64,000 bases of DNA from Ooceraea biroi (GCF_003672135.1 NC_039518.1:6202136-6266135); one strand, 5' to 3'; positions 10,401-22,332 are shown, counted from the first letter of the stretch. Numbers and translations are program-made. Notes: generated by a model from the sequence alone, not told the origin.

Positions 10401-11624
10401 TAATAACTAAGCAAGTACACTAGGAGGCGTGGTTGGACGTGGTCAAACGTGAATTTTGTGGAGCCACTGACGGTTACGTAACGCAATCTCTATTATCGCA
10501 GCTCGTATGTCACGCACGCTGCCACGTGCCGTGACAACGTTGGAAAACGCGGCGCGATACAATGTAGAGGATGTTTGATGAGGCCGATAACGTTACTGCG
10601 ACAACGTGGTCTTTCTGGGATGTCGCGTTAGCCACTGACAGCATGCACCCACATTGTCATCCGGAAAGAATTTAAATCATGCAACGCGTGCGTATAACGT
10701 ACTAGCTGCAATACACGCCCTGATTAATGTTGCTGAAGACTCGAGTGTTCGTGAAACGGAACAACAAACGCGTGCAAATCGCGAGAGGACGCACCATTGC
10801 GCACGCCTGCATCGAACGCGATGCGAATGTACGGAATACTTGGCTGAAGTGCGTCGTTATGCATTCGCGCGTACTGCGCACGTAGTACGAGATTCTGTCG
10901 CGTTAAAGCCAACAAGAAATTGCTACACGTCGACGAGTCTCGCGCGCTGGTCATTTAGCCTTCGCTACACGCGCGAGTTCCTCGCTTTTTCGCGCGACAC
11001 CATTATAAAGTCTCGGCACTAAAACGACCAGGAAACGGTGGATCGCCGATATCACACCGAGAGAACCCGCGATATTCATTGCTTCTGTATTTTAACGACA
11101 TTCCCCTGCGACTTTTTACGACTTACGGTACAGTGCAGGTTCGTTCTTCACGGATGGACGTCGTTTCGGGGTCGTGCAGGCATAATGACGAGTAAAACTT
11201 AATTACCAAATAATACTTAGACGGTGTAAAAATTCAGCGTCCGGGACGGTAATTTACGGGGCGCTAGAAGCAGCAGCAGCAGCAGCCGTTGCTAGCGGTA
11301 ATAAATAATTTCCACGAAAATTACGGTCGGCGCCGTTTTCTCCGCCCGACGACGCCAGACGTCGCGCTTTCTTTCGGTATCCGAACGTTAACGACGTTCC
11401 TCGTTCCCGCTTTCCCAGCCACTTGATTTGCGCGGTGCTTTATGTGCCGTGCAAGACCGCACTTGACACATTCACCGCCGTGCCGGTCACCGGTGGCCGA
11501 CGTGCAATAAATGTTACTTGCATTTGTAGGATGATGACTGTTTTATAATAATAGCAAAGCATGACAAAGAGAGAGAGAGAGAGAGAGAGAGACAAAGCGC
11601 GTTCGTAAACAACTTGATAATATT
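10401..11624. other. Spacer with simple repeats
   Basis: No gene recognised. Contains a (CAG)n run at about 11271-11286 and a (GA)n run at about 11570-11592, the latter just before the M1 mariner array. Confidence 0.6.
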
Positions 11625-11707
11625 TATTAGGGGTGTGATTTAGTTTTGAGGGTTTTTTTTGCTCAAAAACGCATGTATTTAAATATGATAATGAATGAAT
11701 ACCTTCA

Positions 11708-12670
11708 TCAAAATATTTTCTTTCGTTTTCTATAACTTTTTCCCATCTTTCTGGCAAGAGATGGATTCCACCACGATAAAATGACTCTTCTTTTCAGTTG
11801 ATCCATTCGTCGACGAATTTTCGCACTTCTTCGAAATTATCAAAGTGTGTATCCTCTAAAGCGTGTTGCATCCACCGGAACAAATAATAATCGCATGGAG
11901 CAATGTCCGGAGAATACGCGGGGTGCGGTAAGACTTGCCATTCGAGCTCTAATAGTGTTTGTTTCACTGACAACGCAACGCGAGGTCGAGCGTTGTCACG
12001 AAGAAGAATCACTTTCCGTCCTTTACTCGCAATTGGTGGTCGTTTTTGGTCCAATGCTCGCTTCAACTTGTACAATTGGTGTCGATAACGATCAGCCGTG
12101 ACAGTCTCATGCGGATTTAACAGCTCATAGTACACTATCCCACCAAATACAGAGCGTTACTTTTGAACCGTGAATATTGCGTCTCGGAGTGGATGTTGAT
12201 GGTTCGCCTGGATCCACCCATGATTTTCTGCGTTTCGGATTATCAAAATAGATCCACTTTTCATCCCCAGTAACAATCCGAGACAAAAGACTCTTCTTTT
12301 TTTGCCTGGCGATCAACGAAATGCAAATGTTCAAATGGCACTTTCCGATAATTCATGTCGAACCCATTTCCCTTCTTTCTGAATTTTTCCCATTTCATGT
12401 AAATGTTTCGTAACTGTTGTACGATCAACATTTAATGCTCTGGCAAGTTCTGAAGTGGATCGTGTTGGATTTTCGTGCAATAATGCTTGCAAATCTGCAT
12501 TTTCAAGCTTTCTTGGTTGTCCCGAGCGTTCTTTGTCCTTCACACGTCTTAATTGATGGGGCAGAATCACCATAAGTTTCCACAAGAATTCTATAACCGT
12601 CAGCCGCAGTTTTCTTTTGATTAAAAAACAAAAGTAATGCATGTCGAAAATGCTCTTTCGGAAGTTGCAT
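11708..12670 (-). pseudogene. Mariner M1 transposase pseudogene, copy 1a
   Basis: This is a decayed DD34D mariner transposase that would cut and paste the element at TA sites in the nucleus. From the ATG at 12670 the N-terminal frame opens MQLPKQHFRHALL. It then jumps frame where about 14 codons are missing compared with M2 (the WFAKFRAGDF region). A second frameshift follows SESA, a third lies between WWDS and VYYELL, and an in-frame TGA follows DEWIN. Catalytic blocks remain readable: GDEKWI, RDNARP and SPDIAPCDYYLF. All eight M1 copies in the window share these lesions, so none can encode active enzyme. Confidence 0.85.
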
Positions 12671-12901
12671 TTTTACGATGATATAAACACGACTGTTATT
12701 GCATCTATTGTTATAATGCTACTAAATGTCATGGATAATGTCAACACTGTAAGAAAGAACAGTTATCGGAAACAGCTATTGGAACAAACTGACACTACAG
12801 CCATCTGTTGCAAAACCCTCAAAACTATTAGGGGTGTGATTTAGTTTTGAGGGTTTTTTGCTCAAAAACGCGTGTATTTAAATATGGTAATGAATGAATA
12901 C

Positions 12902-13869
12902 CTTCATCAAAATATTTTCCTTCGTTTTCTATAACCTTTTCCCATCTTTCTGGCAAGAGATGGATTCCACCACGATAAAATGACTCTTCTTTTCAGTTGA
13001 TCCATTCGTCGACGAATTTTCGCACTTCTTCGAAATTATCAAAGTGTGTATCCTCTAAAGCGTGTTGCATCCACCGGAACAAATAATAATCGCATGGAGC
13101 AATGTCCGGAGAATACGCGGGGTGCGGTAAGACTTGCCATTCGAGCTCTAATAGTGTTTGTTTCACTGACAACGCAACGTGAGGTCGAGCGTTGTCACGA
13201 AGAAGAATCACTTTCCGTCCTTTACTCGCAATTGGTGGTCGTTTTTGGTCCAATGCTTGCTTCAACTTGTACAATTGGTGTCGATAACGATCAGCCGTGA
13301 CAGTCTCATGCGGATTTAACAGCTCATAGTACACTGTCCCACCAAATACAGAGCGTTACTTTTGAACCGTGAATATTGCGTCTCGGAGTGGATGTTGATG
13401 GTTCGCCTGGATCCACCCATGATTTTCCGCGTTTCGGATTATCAAAATAGATCCACTTTTCATCCCCAGTAACAATCCGAGACAAAAGACTCTTCTTTTT
13501 TTGCCTGGCGATCAACGAAATGCAAATGTTCAAATGGCACTTTCCGATAATTGATGTCGAACCCATTTCCCTTCTTTCTGAATTTTTCCCATTTCATGTA
13601 AATGTTTCGTAACTGTTGTACGATCAACATTTAATGCTCTGGCAAGTTCTGAAGTGGATCGTGTTGGATTTTCGTGCAATAATGCTTGCAAATCTGCATT
13701 TTCAAGCTTTCTTGGTTGTCCCGAGCGTTCTTTGTCCTTCACACGTCTTAATTGATGGGGCAGAATCACCATAAGTTTCCACAAGAATTCTATAACCGTC
13801 AGCCGCAGTTTTCTTTTGATTAAAAAACAAAAGTAATGCATGTCGAAAATGCTCTTTCGGAAGTTGCAT
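12902..13869 (-). pseudogene. Mariner M1 transposase pseudogene, copy 1b
   Basis: Middle copy of array 1, with the same internal deletion, two frameshifts and terminal TGA as copy 1a. The second catalytic block reads RDNARPH. Its 5' terminal repeat is the truncated type. Confidence 0.85.
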
Positions 13870-14100
13870 TTTTACGATGATATAAACACGACTGTTATTG
13901 CATCTATTGTTATAATGCTACTAAATGTCATGGATAATGTCAACACTGTAAGAAAGAACAGTTATCGGAAACAGCTATTGGAACAAACTGACACTACAGC
14001 CATCTGTTGCAAAACCCTCAAAACTATTAGGGGTGTGATTTAGTTTTGAGGGTTTTTTGCTCAAAAACGCGTGTATTTAAATATGATAATGAATGAATAC

Positions 14101-15068
14101 CTTCATCAAAATATTTTCCTTCGTTTTCTATAACCTTTTCCCATCTTTCTGGCAAGAGATGGATTCCACCACGATAAAATGACTCTTCTTTTCAGTTGAT
14201 CCATTCGTCGACGAATTTTCGCACTTCTTCGAAATTATCAAAGTGTGTATCCTCTAAAGCGTGTTGCATCCACCGGAACAAATAATAATCGCATGGAGCA
14301 ATGTCCGGAGAATACGCGGGGTGCGGTAAGACTTGCCATTCGAGCTCTAATAGTGTTTGTTTCACTGACAACGCAACGTGAGGTCGAGCGTTGTCACGAA
14401 GAAGAATCACTTTCCGTCCTTTACTCGCAATTGGTGGTCGTTTTTGGTCCAATGCTTGCTTCAACTTGTACAATTGGTGTCGATAACGATCAGCCGTGAC
14501 AGTCTCATGCGGATTTAACAGCTCATAGTACACTATCCCACCAAATACAGAGCGTTACTTTTGAACCGTGAATATTACGTCTCGGAGTGGATGTTGATGG
14601 TTCGCCTGGATCCACCCATGATTTTCTGCGTTTCGGATTATCAAAATAGATCCACTTTTCATCCCCAGTAACAATCCGAGACAAAAGACTCTTCTTTTTT
14701 TGCCTGGCGATCAACGAAATGCAAATGTTCAAATGGCACTTTCCGATAATTGATGTCGAACCCATTTCCCTTCTTTCTGAATTTTTCCCATTTCATGTAA
14801 ATGTTTCGTAACTGTTGTACGATCAACATTTAATGCTCTGGCAAGTTCTGAAGTGGATCGTGTTGGATTTTCGTGCAATAATGCTTGCAAATCTGCATTT
14901 TCAAGCTTTCTTGGTTGTCCCGAGCGTTCTTTGTCCTTCACACGTCTTAATTGATGGGGCAGAATCACCATAAGTTTCCACAAGAATTCTATAACCGTCA
15001 GCCGCAGTTTTCTTTTGATTAAAAAACAAAAGCAACGCATGTCGAAAATGCTGTTTCGGAAGTTGCAT
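14101..15068 (-). pseudogene. Mariner M1 transposase pseudogene, copy 1c
   Basis: Sense-first copy of array 1 and the only one with a complete 5' terminal repeat. It carries the same shared lesions. Its leader differs from copies 1a and 1b by lacking the GCATCTATTGT stretch around 15100. Confidence 0.85.
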
Positions 15069-15233
15069 TTTTACGATGATATAAACACGACTGTTATTGC
15101 TATAATGCTACTAAATGTCAATGGATAATGTCAACACTGTAAGAAACAACAGTTATCGGAAACAGCTATTGGAACAAACTGACACTACAGCCATCTGTTG
15201 CAAAACCCTCAAAACTAAATCACACTCCTAATA

Positions 15234-16486
15234 CTTATTAAAATTATGGAAATAAATATATTACAGTAAATCTTACAATTAGTTATTCAGTCGGCACGAA
15301 CGGAAAGTTAGCTAAAGTACACTTGGTGGCAAATGTGTTAAACGCTCGCGCGTGAAACACGTTAATCAGATATCGAGGAAAAGGTCTCTCAAATTTACAT
15401 CATTCGTCGAGACTCGCGAATGTACTAATCTCTGCGAAAACGTGTGAAACAGCCCTATAAAAATGTGAAAATTCCTATTCACGTCAAAGTATTGATGAAA
15501 CAACTTGCAACGTGCTCTTCGTTTCATTCTGCATCTCCTTCTTCCGAATAAACCCTCATTTTTGTATTACAATCGAACGAGTTTCAACGCAGCTTGGAGG
15601 TAAAACTTAACGCACCACCAAGTCGGTTCATGGAACGCAATGGTACTTTTCCCCGTGCATTTCTCCCGGCGGCGACACGAAGGCGGACTTTCTTTCTGTA
15701 CGCCACTAACGACGATATTCCCTCCTTTCGTGGCTACTTAATTTGCGCGGTGCTTTATGGCGGCATCGTGCCTACGGCGGGTAATTTACTTGCGCGAGCC
15801 GCGAACGTCTCGGCCACGGTAACGTTCTGCGCGAGCTTCTCTCTCTCTCTTCAAAGAGCTTTAATAGCCACCACGTGGTGGCTATTATCGTGCCGGCGAC
15901 GTGAGACGTGAGAAACGCGCAGGAGTATCATCACGCGGGTGACTCGCTAAAATTATCTCCCCTGCACCTTCTATTTCTTCTCCTCCTTCCCCTCTTCCTC
16001 CCTTCCTTCTACTCCTCTCGATCTGTGTGCCCTTTCGCTCAGCCGATCTCGAAACACTTTCTACCATCGGTAGCACTGATATTAAGTTCGCCGAAAAAAA
16101 GAAAGCTCCTGGCCGGTCACTAGCAGACACAAAGGATTCCTCCTCTCGAGTCTGACGAAGTGGAACGTTGCTGGGAGACAATATACGGCTTTGAGCGTTC
16201 TGCCGCAGCCGGCGAGACGGTTCCTCCGAGAGGGATGCTGCGATCGACCTCGCCTATTACTGCGACGAAGCGTAATTTTGTGGTACCCCATCGAGCGAGC
16301 GGAAAACTTTTACGGCACGTGGCAGAATACGCCTTACCTGCTTTCTTGTTGGAGATAATTTTTCTTCGTTACTAAAAATAGGTACTTGATATCACATTGA
16401 TGCGATTTTAGATATTTTGCTTCGAGAACAGGTAGATACAATTGATGGTCGTTCGATTAATGTCCAACGAGGAATTATATGCTCCG
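15234..16486. other. Spacer, no gene recognised
   Basis: Contains overlapping chance frames around 15594-16375 and one perfect palindrome listed separately. Confidence 0.5.
15862..15887. repeat. Perfect 26-bp palindrome centred on CACGTG
   Basis: Two 13-nt arms, TAATAGCCACCAC and its complement, meet without a spacer at an E-box core. It could be a bHLH site or a hairpin, but nothing adjacent shows regulatory use. Confidence 0.6.
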
Positions 16487-16891
16487 GCCCGACTAGAAAT
16501 GTTGTCAGGTTTACCTAATATGTTATAAGGACCTGACGTGGTTGGCGTAAGGTAATCCTGAATAAGGTATACCTAAGAATATCCTCATCAGGTTCAAATA
16601 TGTATGACCTTTTTAGGGTTAAAATAATAAGGAACATATTAGGACCTTCTTACGTTATGCCTGATATTTCAAAGTACAAATTTTGTTGAGGTTTACATTA
16701 TTAGTACCTACTAAGGATCTTATTCCTTCATCCTGATATTTTTTAAAATTTAGAGGTAAAGGTTTCCCACATCTGGTCCTACATCGGACCATACGTAGTT
16801 TATTATATTATAATGTATTGGGTCGTCCGGAAAGTTCGTGCCGATTTTGAAGGAAAATTCAAAGGCAACATTTTTTTATGTCGATAAATAT

Positions 16892-17919
16892 TTATTGCCT
16901 TATGTATGCACCGTTTTGTTTCACAACCTTTGTCCATCTTTCACGCAACTGGAAGATTCCATTCTCCCAGAACTTCTTAGGTTTCTCGGCGAAAAACTCC
17001 TCAAGGTGGTTTTTTATGTCGATCAAAGAGTCGAAGTTCTTGCCGCTAAGAGAATTTTGCAAAGACCTAAATAAGTGAAAGTCTGAAGGTGCAATGTCTG
17101 GTGAATACGGTGGGTGAGGTGGCACATCCCAGCCAAACTCCAACAATTTTTGTCGGGTAGTCAAAGAAACATGAGGTCTGGCATTGTCCTGATGGAACAC
17201 GACGCCTTTCCTATTAGCTAATTCTGGACGTTTTTCCTGAATCGCTGTCTTTAATTCGTCCAGTTACGAGCAGTACTTATCTGCATTTATCGTTTGGTTG
17301 TGTGGTAGGAGCTCATAATATAGAATTCCTTTCCAATCCCACCAGACACAGAGCATGACTTTTTTTGGATGAAGGCCGGCTTTCGGAGTGGTTAATGCTG
17401 GTTCATTTCGCTTATCCCAGGATCTTTTTCGTTCTACATTGTTGTAAATGATCCATTTTTCGTCACCCGTCACTAATTGCTTCAAAAATGGTACGTTTTC
17501 GTTGCGCTTGTACAGCGAGTCGCAGATGGAAATGCGATCCATTAAATTTTTTCGGTCAAATTATGCGGAACCCATACATAATAGCGACTTACGTAACCAA
17601 GCTTCACTACATGATCGTGGACAGTGGTTTTCGATATTTTCAGTATCTCTGCTAATTCACGTGTCGTGTAGCGTGGGTTATTCTCGATCAGTGTCTTGAT
17701 TTGGTCATCATCAGTAGTAGAGGGTCTGCCCGAGCGTTCTTGGTCTTTAAGGTTAAAATCACCAGCTCTAAACTTAGCGAACCACTTACGTACGGTTCTT
17801 TCAGCTAAAGCGCCTTCTCCGTAAACAGAACATATCGAATTTGTTGCTTGTGAGGCATTTTTGCCTTTCCGGTAATAGAAAAGCATCAAGTGTCTAAAAT
17901 GTTCTTTGTTTTCTTCCAT
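16892..17919 (-). pseudogene. Mariner M2 transposase pseudogene, truncated copy
   Basis: This has the same layout as the full M2 copy: an N-terminal helix-turn-helix half (17542-17919), the shared one-base frameshift at EKI/MDR, then the catalytic half. It has one further lesion, a CAA to TAA change near 17268 that breaks YCSQLDEL. Catalytic blocks GDEKW, HQDNARPH and SPDIAPSDFHLF are intact. The 5' terminal repeat is missing, so the copy could not move alone even with enzyme supplied. Confidence 0.85.
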
Positions 17920-18085
17920 CTTCAAAAGAGTACAAAACTGACACGAATCAATTTATCTGAAACAACTTTTTTCCTAAAGATGCGTTGAAATGTCACCTTT
18001 AAGCATATGTATTGGGTCGTCCGGAAAGTTCGTGCCGATTTTGAAGGAAAATTCAAAGGCAACATTTTTTTATGTCGATCAATAT

Positions 18086-19113
18086 TTATTGACTTATGTA
18101 TGCACCGTTTTGTTTCACAACCTTCGTCCATCTTTCACGCAACTGGAAGATTCCATTCTCCCAGAACTTCTTAGGTTTCTCGGCGAAAAACTCCTCAAGG
18201 TGGTTTTTTATGTCGATCAAAGAGTTGAAGTTCTTGCCGCTAAGAGAATTTTGCAAAGACCTAAATAAGTGAAAGTCTGAAGGTGCAATGTCTGGTGAAT
18301 ACGGTGGGTGAGGTGGCACATCCCAGCCAAACTCCAACAATTTTTGTCGGGTAGTCAAAGAAACATGAGGTCTGGCATTGTCCTGATGGAACACGACGCC
18401 CTTCCTATCAGCTAATTCTGGACGTTTTTCCTGAATCGCTGTCTTTAATTCGTCCAGTTGCGAGCAGTACTTATCTGCATTTATCGTTTGGTTGTGTGGT
18501 AGGAGCTCATAATATAGGATTCCTTTCCAATCCCACCAGACACAGAGCATGACTTTTTTTGGATGAAGGCCGGCTTTCGGAGTGGTTAATGCTGGTTCAT
18601 TTCGCTTATCCCAGGATCTTTTTCGTTCTACATTGTTGTAAATGATCCATTTTTCGTCACCCGTCACTAATTGCTTCAAAAATGGTACGTTTTCGTTGCG
18701 CTTGTACAGCGAGTCGCAGATGGAAATGCGATCCATTAAATTTTTTCGGCCAAATTATGCGGAACCCATACATCATAGCGACTTACGTAACCAAGCTTCA
18801 CTACATGATCGTGGACAGTGGTTTTCGATATTTTCAGTATCTCTGCTAATTCACGTGTTGTGTAGCGTGGGTTATTCTCGATCAGTGTCTTGATTTGGTC
18901 ATCATCAGTAGTAGAGGGTCTGCCCGAGCGTTCTTGGTCTTTAAGGTTAAAATCACCAGCTCTAAACTTAGCGAACCACTTACGTACGGTTCTTTCAGCT
19001 AAAGCGCCTTCTCCGTAAACAGAACATATCGAATTTGTTGCTTGTGAGGCATTTTTGCCTTTCCGGTAATAGAAAAGCATCAAGTGTCTAAAATGTTCTT
19101 TGTTTTCTTCCAT
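18086..19113 (-). pseudogene. Mariner M2 transposase, one frameshift from a full frame
   Basis: The ATG at 19113 opens MEENKEHFRH, a mariner N-terminus with HTH helices and the GRPS linker. It is open for 125 codons to a TAA at 18738-18736. The catalytic half continues in the next frame for 216 codons with GDEKW, HQDNARPH and SPDIAPSDFHLF (DD34D) and ends GAYISQ. The span is 1028 nt, one base short of 343 codons, so a single deletion around EKI separates the halves. Sequence style resembles the mellifera-type mariners; that label is an inference. The second copy shares the lesion, so it predates the dimer. Confidence 0.85.
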
Positions 19114-19424
19114 CTTCAAAAGAGTACAAAATTGACACGAATCAATTTATCTCAAACAACTTTTTTCCTAAAGATGCGTTGAAATGTCACCTTTAAGCAT
19201 ATGTATATAAATCGTATGTTTTCAATAACATTGATATATTCAGACATATTCCAACGCCATCTATTAAAAATCGGCACGAACTTTCCGGACGACCCAATAC
19301 GTTATATACTTAATGTAGAAAGAATAGTAATTTCCACTTAATTTGCGAGTAGTAATTATTTTTATATCATATACATTTCAATGTACTCGATTATGGAACA
19401 ATAAGAGACAAAAATCAACACAAG

Positions 19425-19505
19425 TGTGTGTTTCCCGCCTCTGATTCACTAAGCGACCGATAGATGGCCAGGTCAGGCGTGACGTTCTCGCAAGAAACAT
19501 TTGAT
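19425..19505 (-). repeat. Dispersed fragment related to the 60.7-64 kb satellite
   Basis: In reverse orientation it matches GAGAACGTCACGCCTGA-CTGGCCATCTATCGGTCGCT of the satellite (61137-61183) with few differences. It lies next to telomere-type repeats. Confidence 0.7.
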
Positions 19506-19520
19506 TAGCACCTTACAAAT

Positions 19521-19544
19521 AACCTAACCTAACCTAACCTAACC
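19521..19544 (-). repeat. Interstitial CCTAA (TTAGG) telomere-type repeat
   Basis: About five perfect 5-bp units, AACCTAACCTAACCTAACCT and continuing, in the opposite orientation to the run at 10034. Confidence 0.8.
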
Positions 19545-19585
19545 ATCTGGAAAATCGATCCGGTACTCTAATCTTCTCTTCTTTT

Positions 19586-19636
19586 GGACTCTTACTTAGA
19601 ACATATACTAGTAGTATATGTTCTAAGGACTCTTAC
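19586..19636. mobile_element. 31-bp perfect palindrome bounded by 10-bp direct repeats
   Basis: GGACTCTTAC occurs at 19586-19595 and again at 19627-19636. Between them (19596-19626) lies a perfect palindrome with 15-nt arms TTAGAACATATACTA and a single central G. The layout is that of an extremely short insertion with a 10-bp target duplication, or of a hairpin-mediated duplication. The transposon interpretation is inference. Confidence 0.55.
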
Positions 19637-19869
19637 ACTCACCGAAAATATCAAGTTTTAGTAATCCTTTAGACGACTTGGTGCTGTCTGGGTAGTAAGG
19701 ATTTAATAATTCAACCCGATATAAACCTGATGAGGATATCCAGATAAGGACCTAACTATTGTGCTGCGTTACATGACTGATCAGGTCCTGATGAATTTAC
19801 CTTATCAGGACCTGATAATAAAATAAGGTCAACCTGATCAGGACCACTGGATAAATTTCTAGTCGGGGG

Positions 19870-21138
19870 CGAGCGTTATCTGAGAATCAGAGAAAAATAT
19901 TATTCGCGCTTCTTGCAGGCAAGTGGATTAACGCGGCCGTCTTAAAACGAAAATATGATTCCTCCCGGATAATAATTTCGCTTGATGCAGTGAGTCAGCT
20001 GGTCAGACTAATCAGCTATATAATTAGTAATTATCGAGCGGAGCGTGAACCTCGGCACGTATCAATTACGGTGGTCTTATTAAATTTCGGCCGGGCGATT
20101 AATTAATCTGCAATTAGCAATCGTAGCCGGCGCCCGTTTATTAATTATGCGGCGAAAGCTTCCAGGAACCAGCCTCGAGAGTAAATTAAGGATCGACTGG
20201 CGAAGAGTGACTGGGGTAGAGTCGTTAAGGCGCCCTCGCACGAAAGATACATGGACCTTTAGGGCACCGTAGGTAAGGTTTCGCAAGCTGAAAAGCAAGG
20301 CGGAGAGGAAGGCGCGCGGCGCGATTTCGCGATTATCGATCGGAAAACCTGACTTCAAAGCCGCGACAAGTAATTCGTACTTACGTCAATATTAATCTCG
20401 CGGCCGAGCACGCAGATTGAAAACTAATTTAAGAGCACATATCGTGTACCATAATTACTTTTTAATTAATTTTCGCCCGAGCCGAGGCAGGCGAAAATCG
20501 CCGCGTCTCTCCGCGTGCGTGATTTTTATTTCACGCGAGCCCCTGATGATTAGTCCCTCTCCCTTCTCCGATCTGATCATCTTTTTCGTACAGCGCACAG
20601 TGATTCTCATGTCGCGAAGAAACTCGTCAGCGCCGCTCGCATAGCAAACACGAAGGAGAAAGAATCTCATCTGGGACTGATCGGGAGACACTGAAGCAAT
20701 CGACGACGGAACAATGCAAAGGCTGATATAGGATCATTATTGTCCTCTTCGAACCTGTAATGAGGCCCTAATGTATCCAAAAGAATGCCAGCAGAGGCGT
20801 TTCGCGCATCGTCGAACGCGCTAAGTGTGCCAGCTGCCTGCTCGCTGTCGCTCGTGCAGGTTTATCTTTTTCTTCCTCCTCGCGTTATTGTTCACGCGGC
20901 TCGATCATGCCGCAGGTTCCGCTCATCGCCGATCCGACATGCGATTTTTTCCGGCCACGGACCGAAGAAAGGATCCCTCGGTCGCGCGGTGTCCATCTCG
21001 AAAGGAAGCGAGGACCAGCAGGAAGCGAACTGTATGTCCAAGCGGACAGGCGTGAACCCGTGAATCGCCGTCCGTACACGCGTGCGTTGCACAAAGAGCG
21101 TACTCCAGCTCGTCTTGGTCTCAATCAGCGATTATATC
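19870..21138. other. Spacer, no gene recognised
   Basis: Overlapping short frames on both strands around 20080-20358, 20417-20691 and 20785-21176, none with recognisable motifs. Confidence 0.5.
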
Positions 21139-21142
21139 ACGT

Positions 21143-22328
21143 GTGTGAAGTTAGCCCCGCACTTTTCGAATTTTGAATTTTCATTAATTGTGCTGCATTG
21201 TGCTCCGTTTGTGCTGTATTGTGCCGCAAACCGCAGGTCAATATCTCAAACCGTTTTCGAAAAAAAAAATAAAATGAAAAATTTGGTAGCCCCGCACTTT
21301 TTCGCGATTAAGCTCAAATTTTTTTTCCAAATTGGCGTTGACTTGTGCCGTGTTGTGCCGTTGGAAAAATTTGAATATTTCATTCCGTTTCGATAAAAAA
21401 AATTCATAAAGATAAATTTAAAAAACATATAAAATCACATTGCAAGGCAAATATATAATTTCTGCGAGTTGTGCTGAGTTGTACTACTCATTCTCTACGA
21501 GAGACATGCATAAAACTCGGAAATTAATTTGAGAGTCGATAATTATTAATGAAAAAGGGGTGGGGGTGAATAAAAAATTTGACATTTTCAAATTTTTTCC
21601 ACTTGTGCCGGATTGTACTAGAGTAGTACAACAACTTTTTCAAGTGACAAAATTTCCTCAAGCCGTTAGATATCGCAGTACAGAGAAAGTTAGGACTGAA
21701 GTGTAACGGTTTTTTAGGAATAGAAAATTTCAAACTCTTATAACTTACGAACGGCGAACGATAATCGAATTCTGCGAGTTGTGCTGGATTGTGCTACTCA
21801 AAATCTACCAAACACATGCATAAGAAGCGTGGATTATCGTGAAGATTAGTCAAAGTTATCCAAAAAATGGTGAGGGCGAAATAAAAATTTCACATTTTCG
21901 AATTTTTTCGGTTGTACCAGATTGCGATCGACGAGCACAACTTTTTCTAATGACACAATTTCGTCAGATTACTGGATTTTGCAAAACAGTCGCTGATAGG
22001 AACTTAGGGTTTAGGAATAGAAAAATGCAAAACTCCATACCGTCCAAACCATGGTACATAATCGAATTTAGTAAATTGTGCTGAATTATGCTAGTCAAGA
22101 AAAATGAACGACTATCGAAAGTAATAGGTAAAATGGAAAGAGATTGATAAAAAAAGTCAGCAAAATTCGAAAAGTGCGGGGCTACCAAATTTTTCGTTTT
22201 TTATTTTTTTTCGAAAACGGTTTGAGATATTGAACTGCGGTTTGCGGCACAATATGGCACAAACGTAGCACAATTCAGCACAATCAAGAAAAAGATGAAA
22301 TTCAAAAAGTGCGGGGCTAACTTCACAC
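21143..22328. mobile_element. Foldback element with about 150-bp inverted arms
   Basis: The left end reads GTGTGAAGTTAGCCCCGCAC and the right end is its inverse. ACGT flanks both sides (21139-21142, 22329-22332), a candidate 4-bp duplication. Each arm carries TAGCCCCGCACTTTT twice, once at the tip and once about 140 bp in (21286 and 22170 regions). The interior repeats TTGTGCTG(A/G)(A/G)TTGTGCTACT. No transposase. Confidence 0.65.
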
Positions 22329-22332
22329 ACGT

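Larger units (their letters stand above)
11627..15231 (-). mobile_element. Mariner M1 head-to-tail trimer (array 1)
   Basis: Three copies read on the minus strand: 11627-12827, 12828-14026 and 14027-15231, with periods of 1201 and 1199 bp. The outer ends are intact inverted termini, TTAGGGGTGTGATTTAGTTT on the left and the complement of TTAGGAGTGTG on the right. TA flanks both sides (11625-11626, 15232-15233). The rightmost copy is first in sense and is complete. At both internal junctions the 5' terminus of the next copy lacks its outer 14 nt and is cut at the TA of GATTTAGTTTTG. Each junction reads CAAAAC-TA-TTAGGGG. Confidence 0.9.
16818..19297 (-). mobile_element. Mariner M2 head-to-tail dimer
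   Basis: Copies lie at 18012-19297 (complete, first in sense) and 16818-18009 (5'-truncated). The outer termini are a perfect inverted repeat of about 31 bp starting TTGGGTCGTCCGGAAAGTTC, with TA on both sides (16816-16817, 19298-19299). At the junction the second copy breaks at the TA of CATATGTATATAAATCG, corresponding to 19204-19205 in the full copy. It therefore lacks the outer 92 nt of its 5' end, including the terminal repeat. Confidence 0.9.
16487..19869. mobile_element. Degenerate foldback element hosting the M2 mariner dimer
   Basis: The left edge reads CCCGACTAGAAATGTTGTCAGG. The right edge is the inverted form of CCCGACTAGAAATTTATCC. Both sides are filled with CCTGAT/ATCAGG words in opposite orientation (16505-16745 and 19715-19855), including a shared ATATCCTCATCAGGTT. 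The mariner dimer and a satellite-related fragment sit in the interior. No target duplication was resolved. Confidence 0.45.

Noticed and set aside
11627..11660. TTAGGGG at M1 ends as a telomere repeat
   Set aside because: It is a single occurrence forming the transposon terminus, with TA duplication and an inverted partner.
11847..12101. 84-codon frame opposite the M1 transposase, repeated in each M1 copy
   Set aside because: It is antisense to the catalytic region and recurs only because the transposon does; shadow frame.
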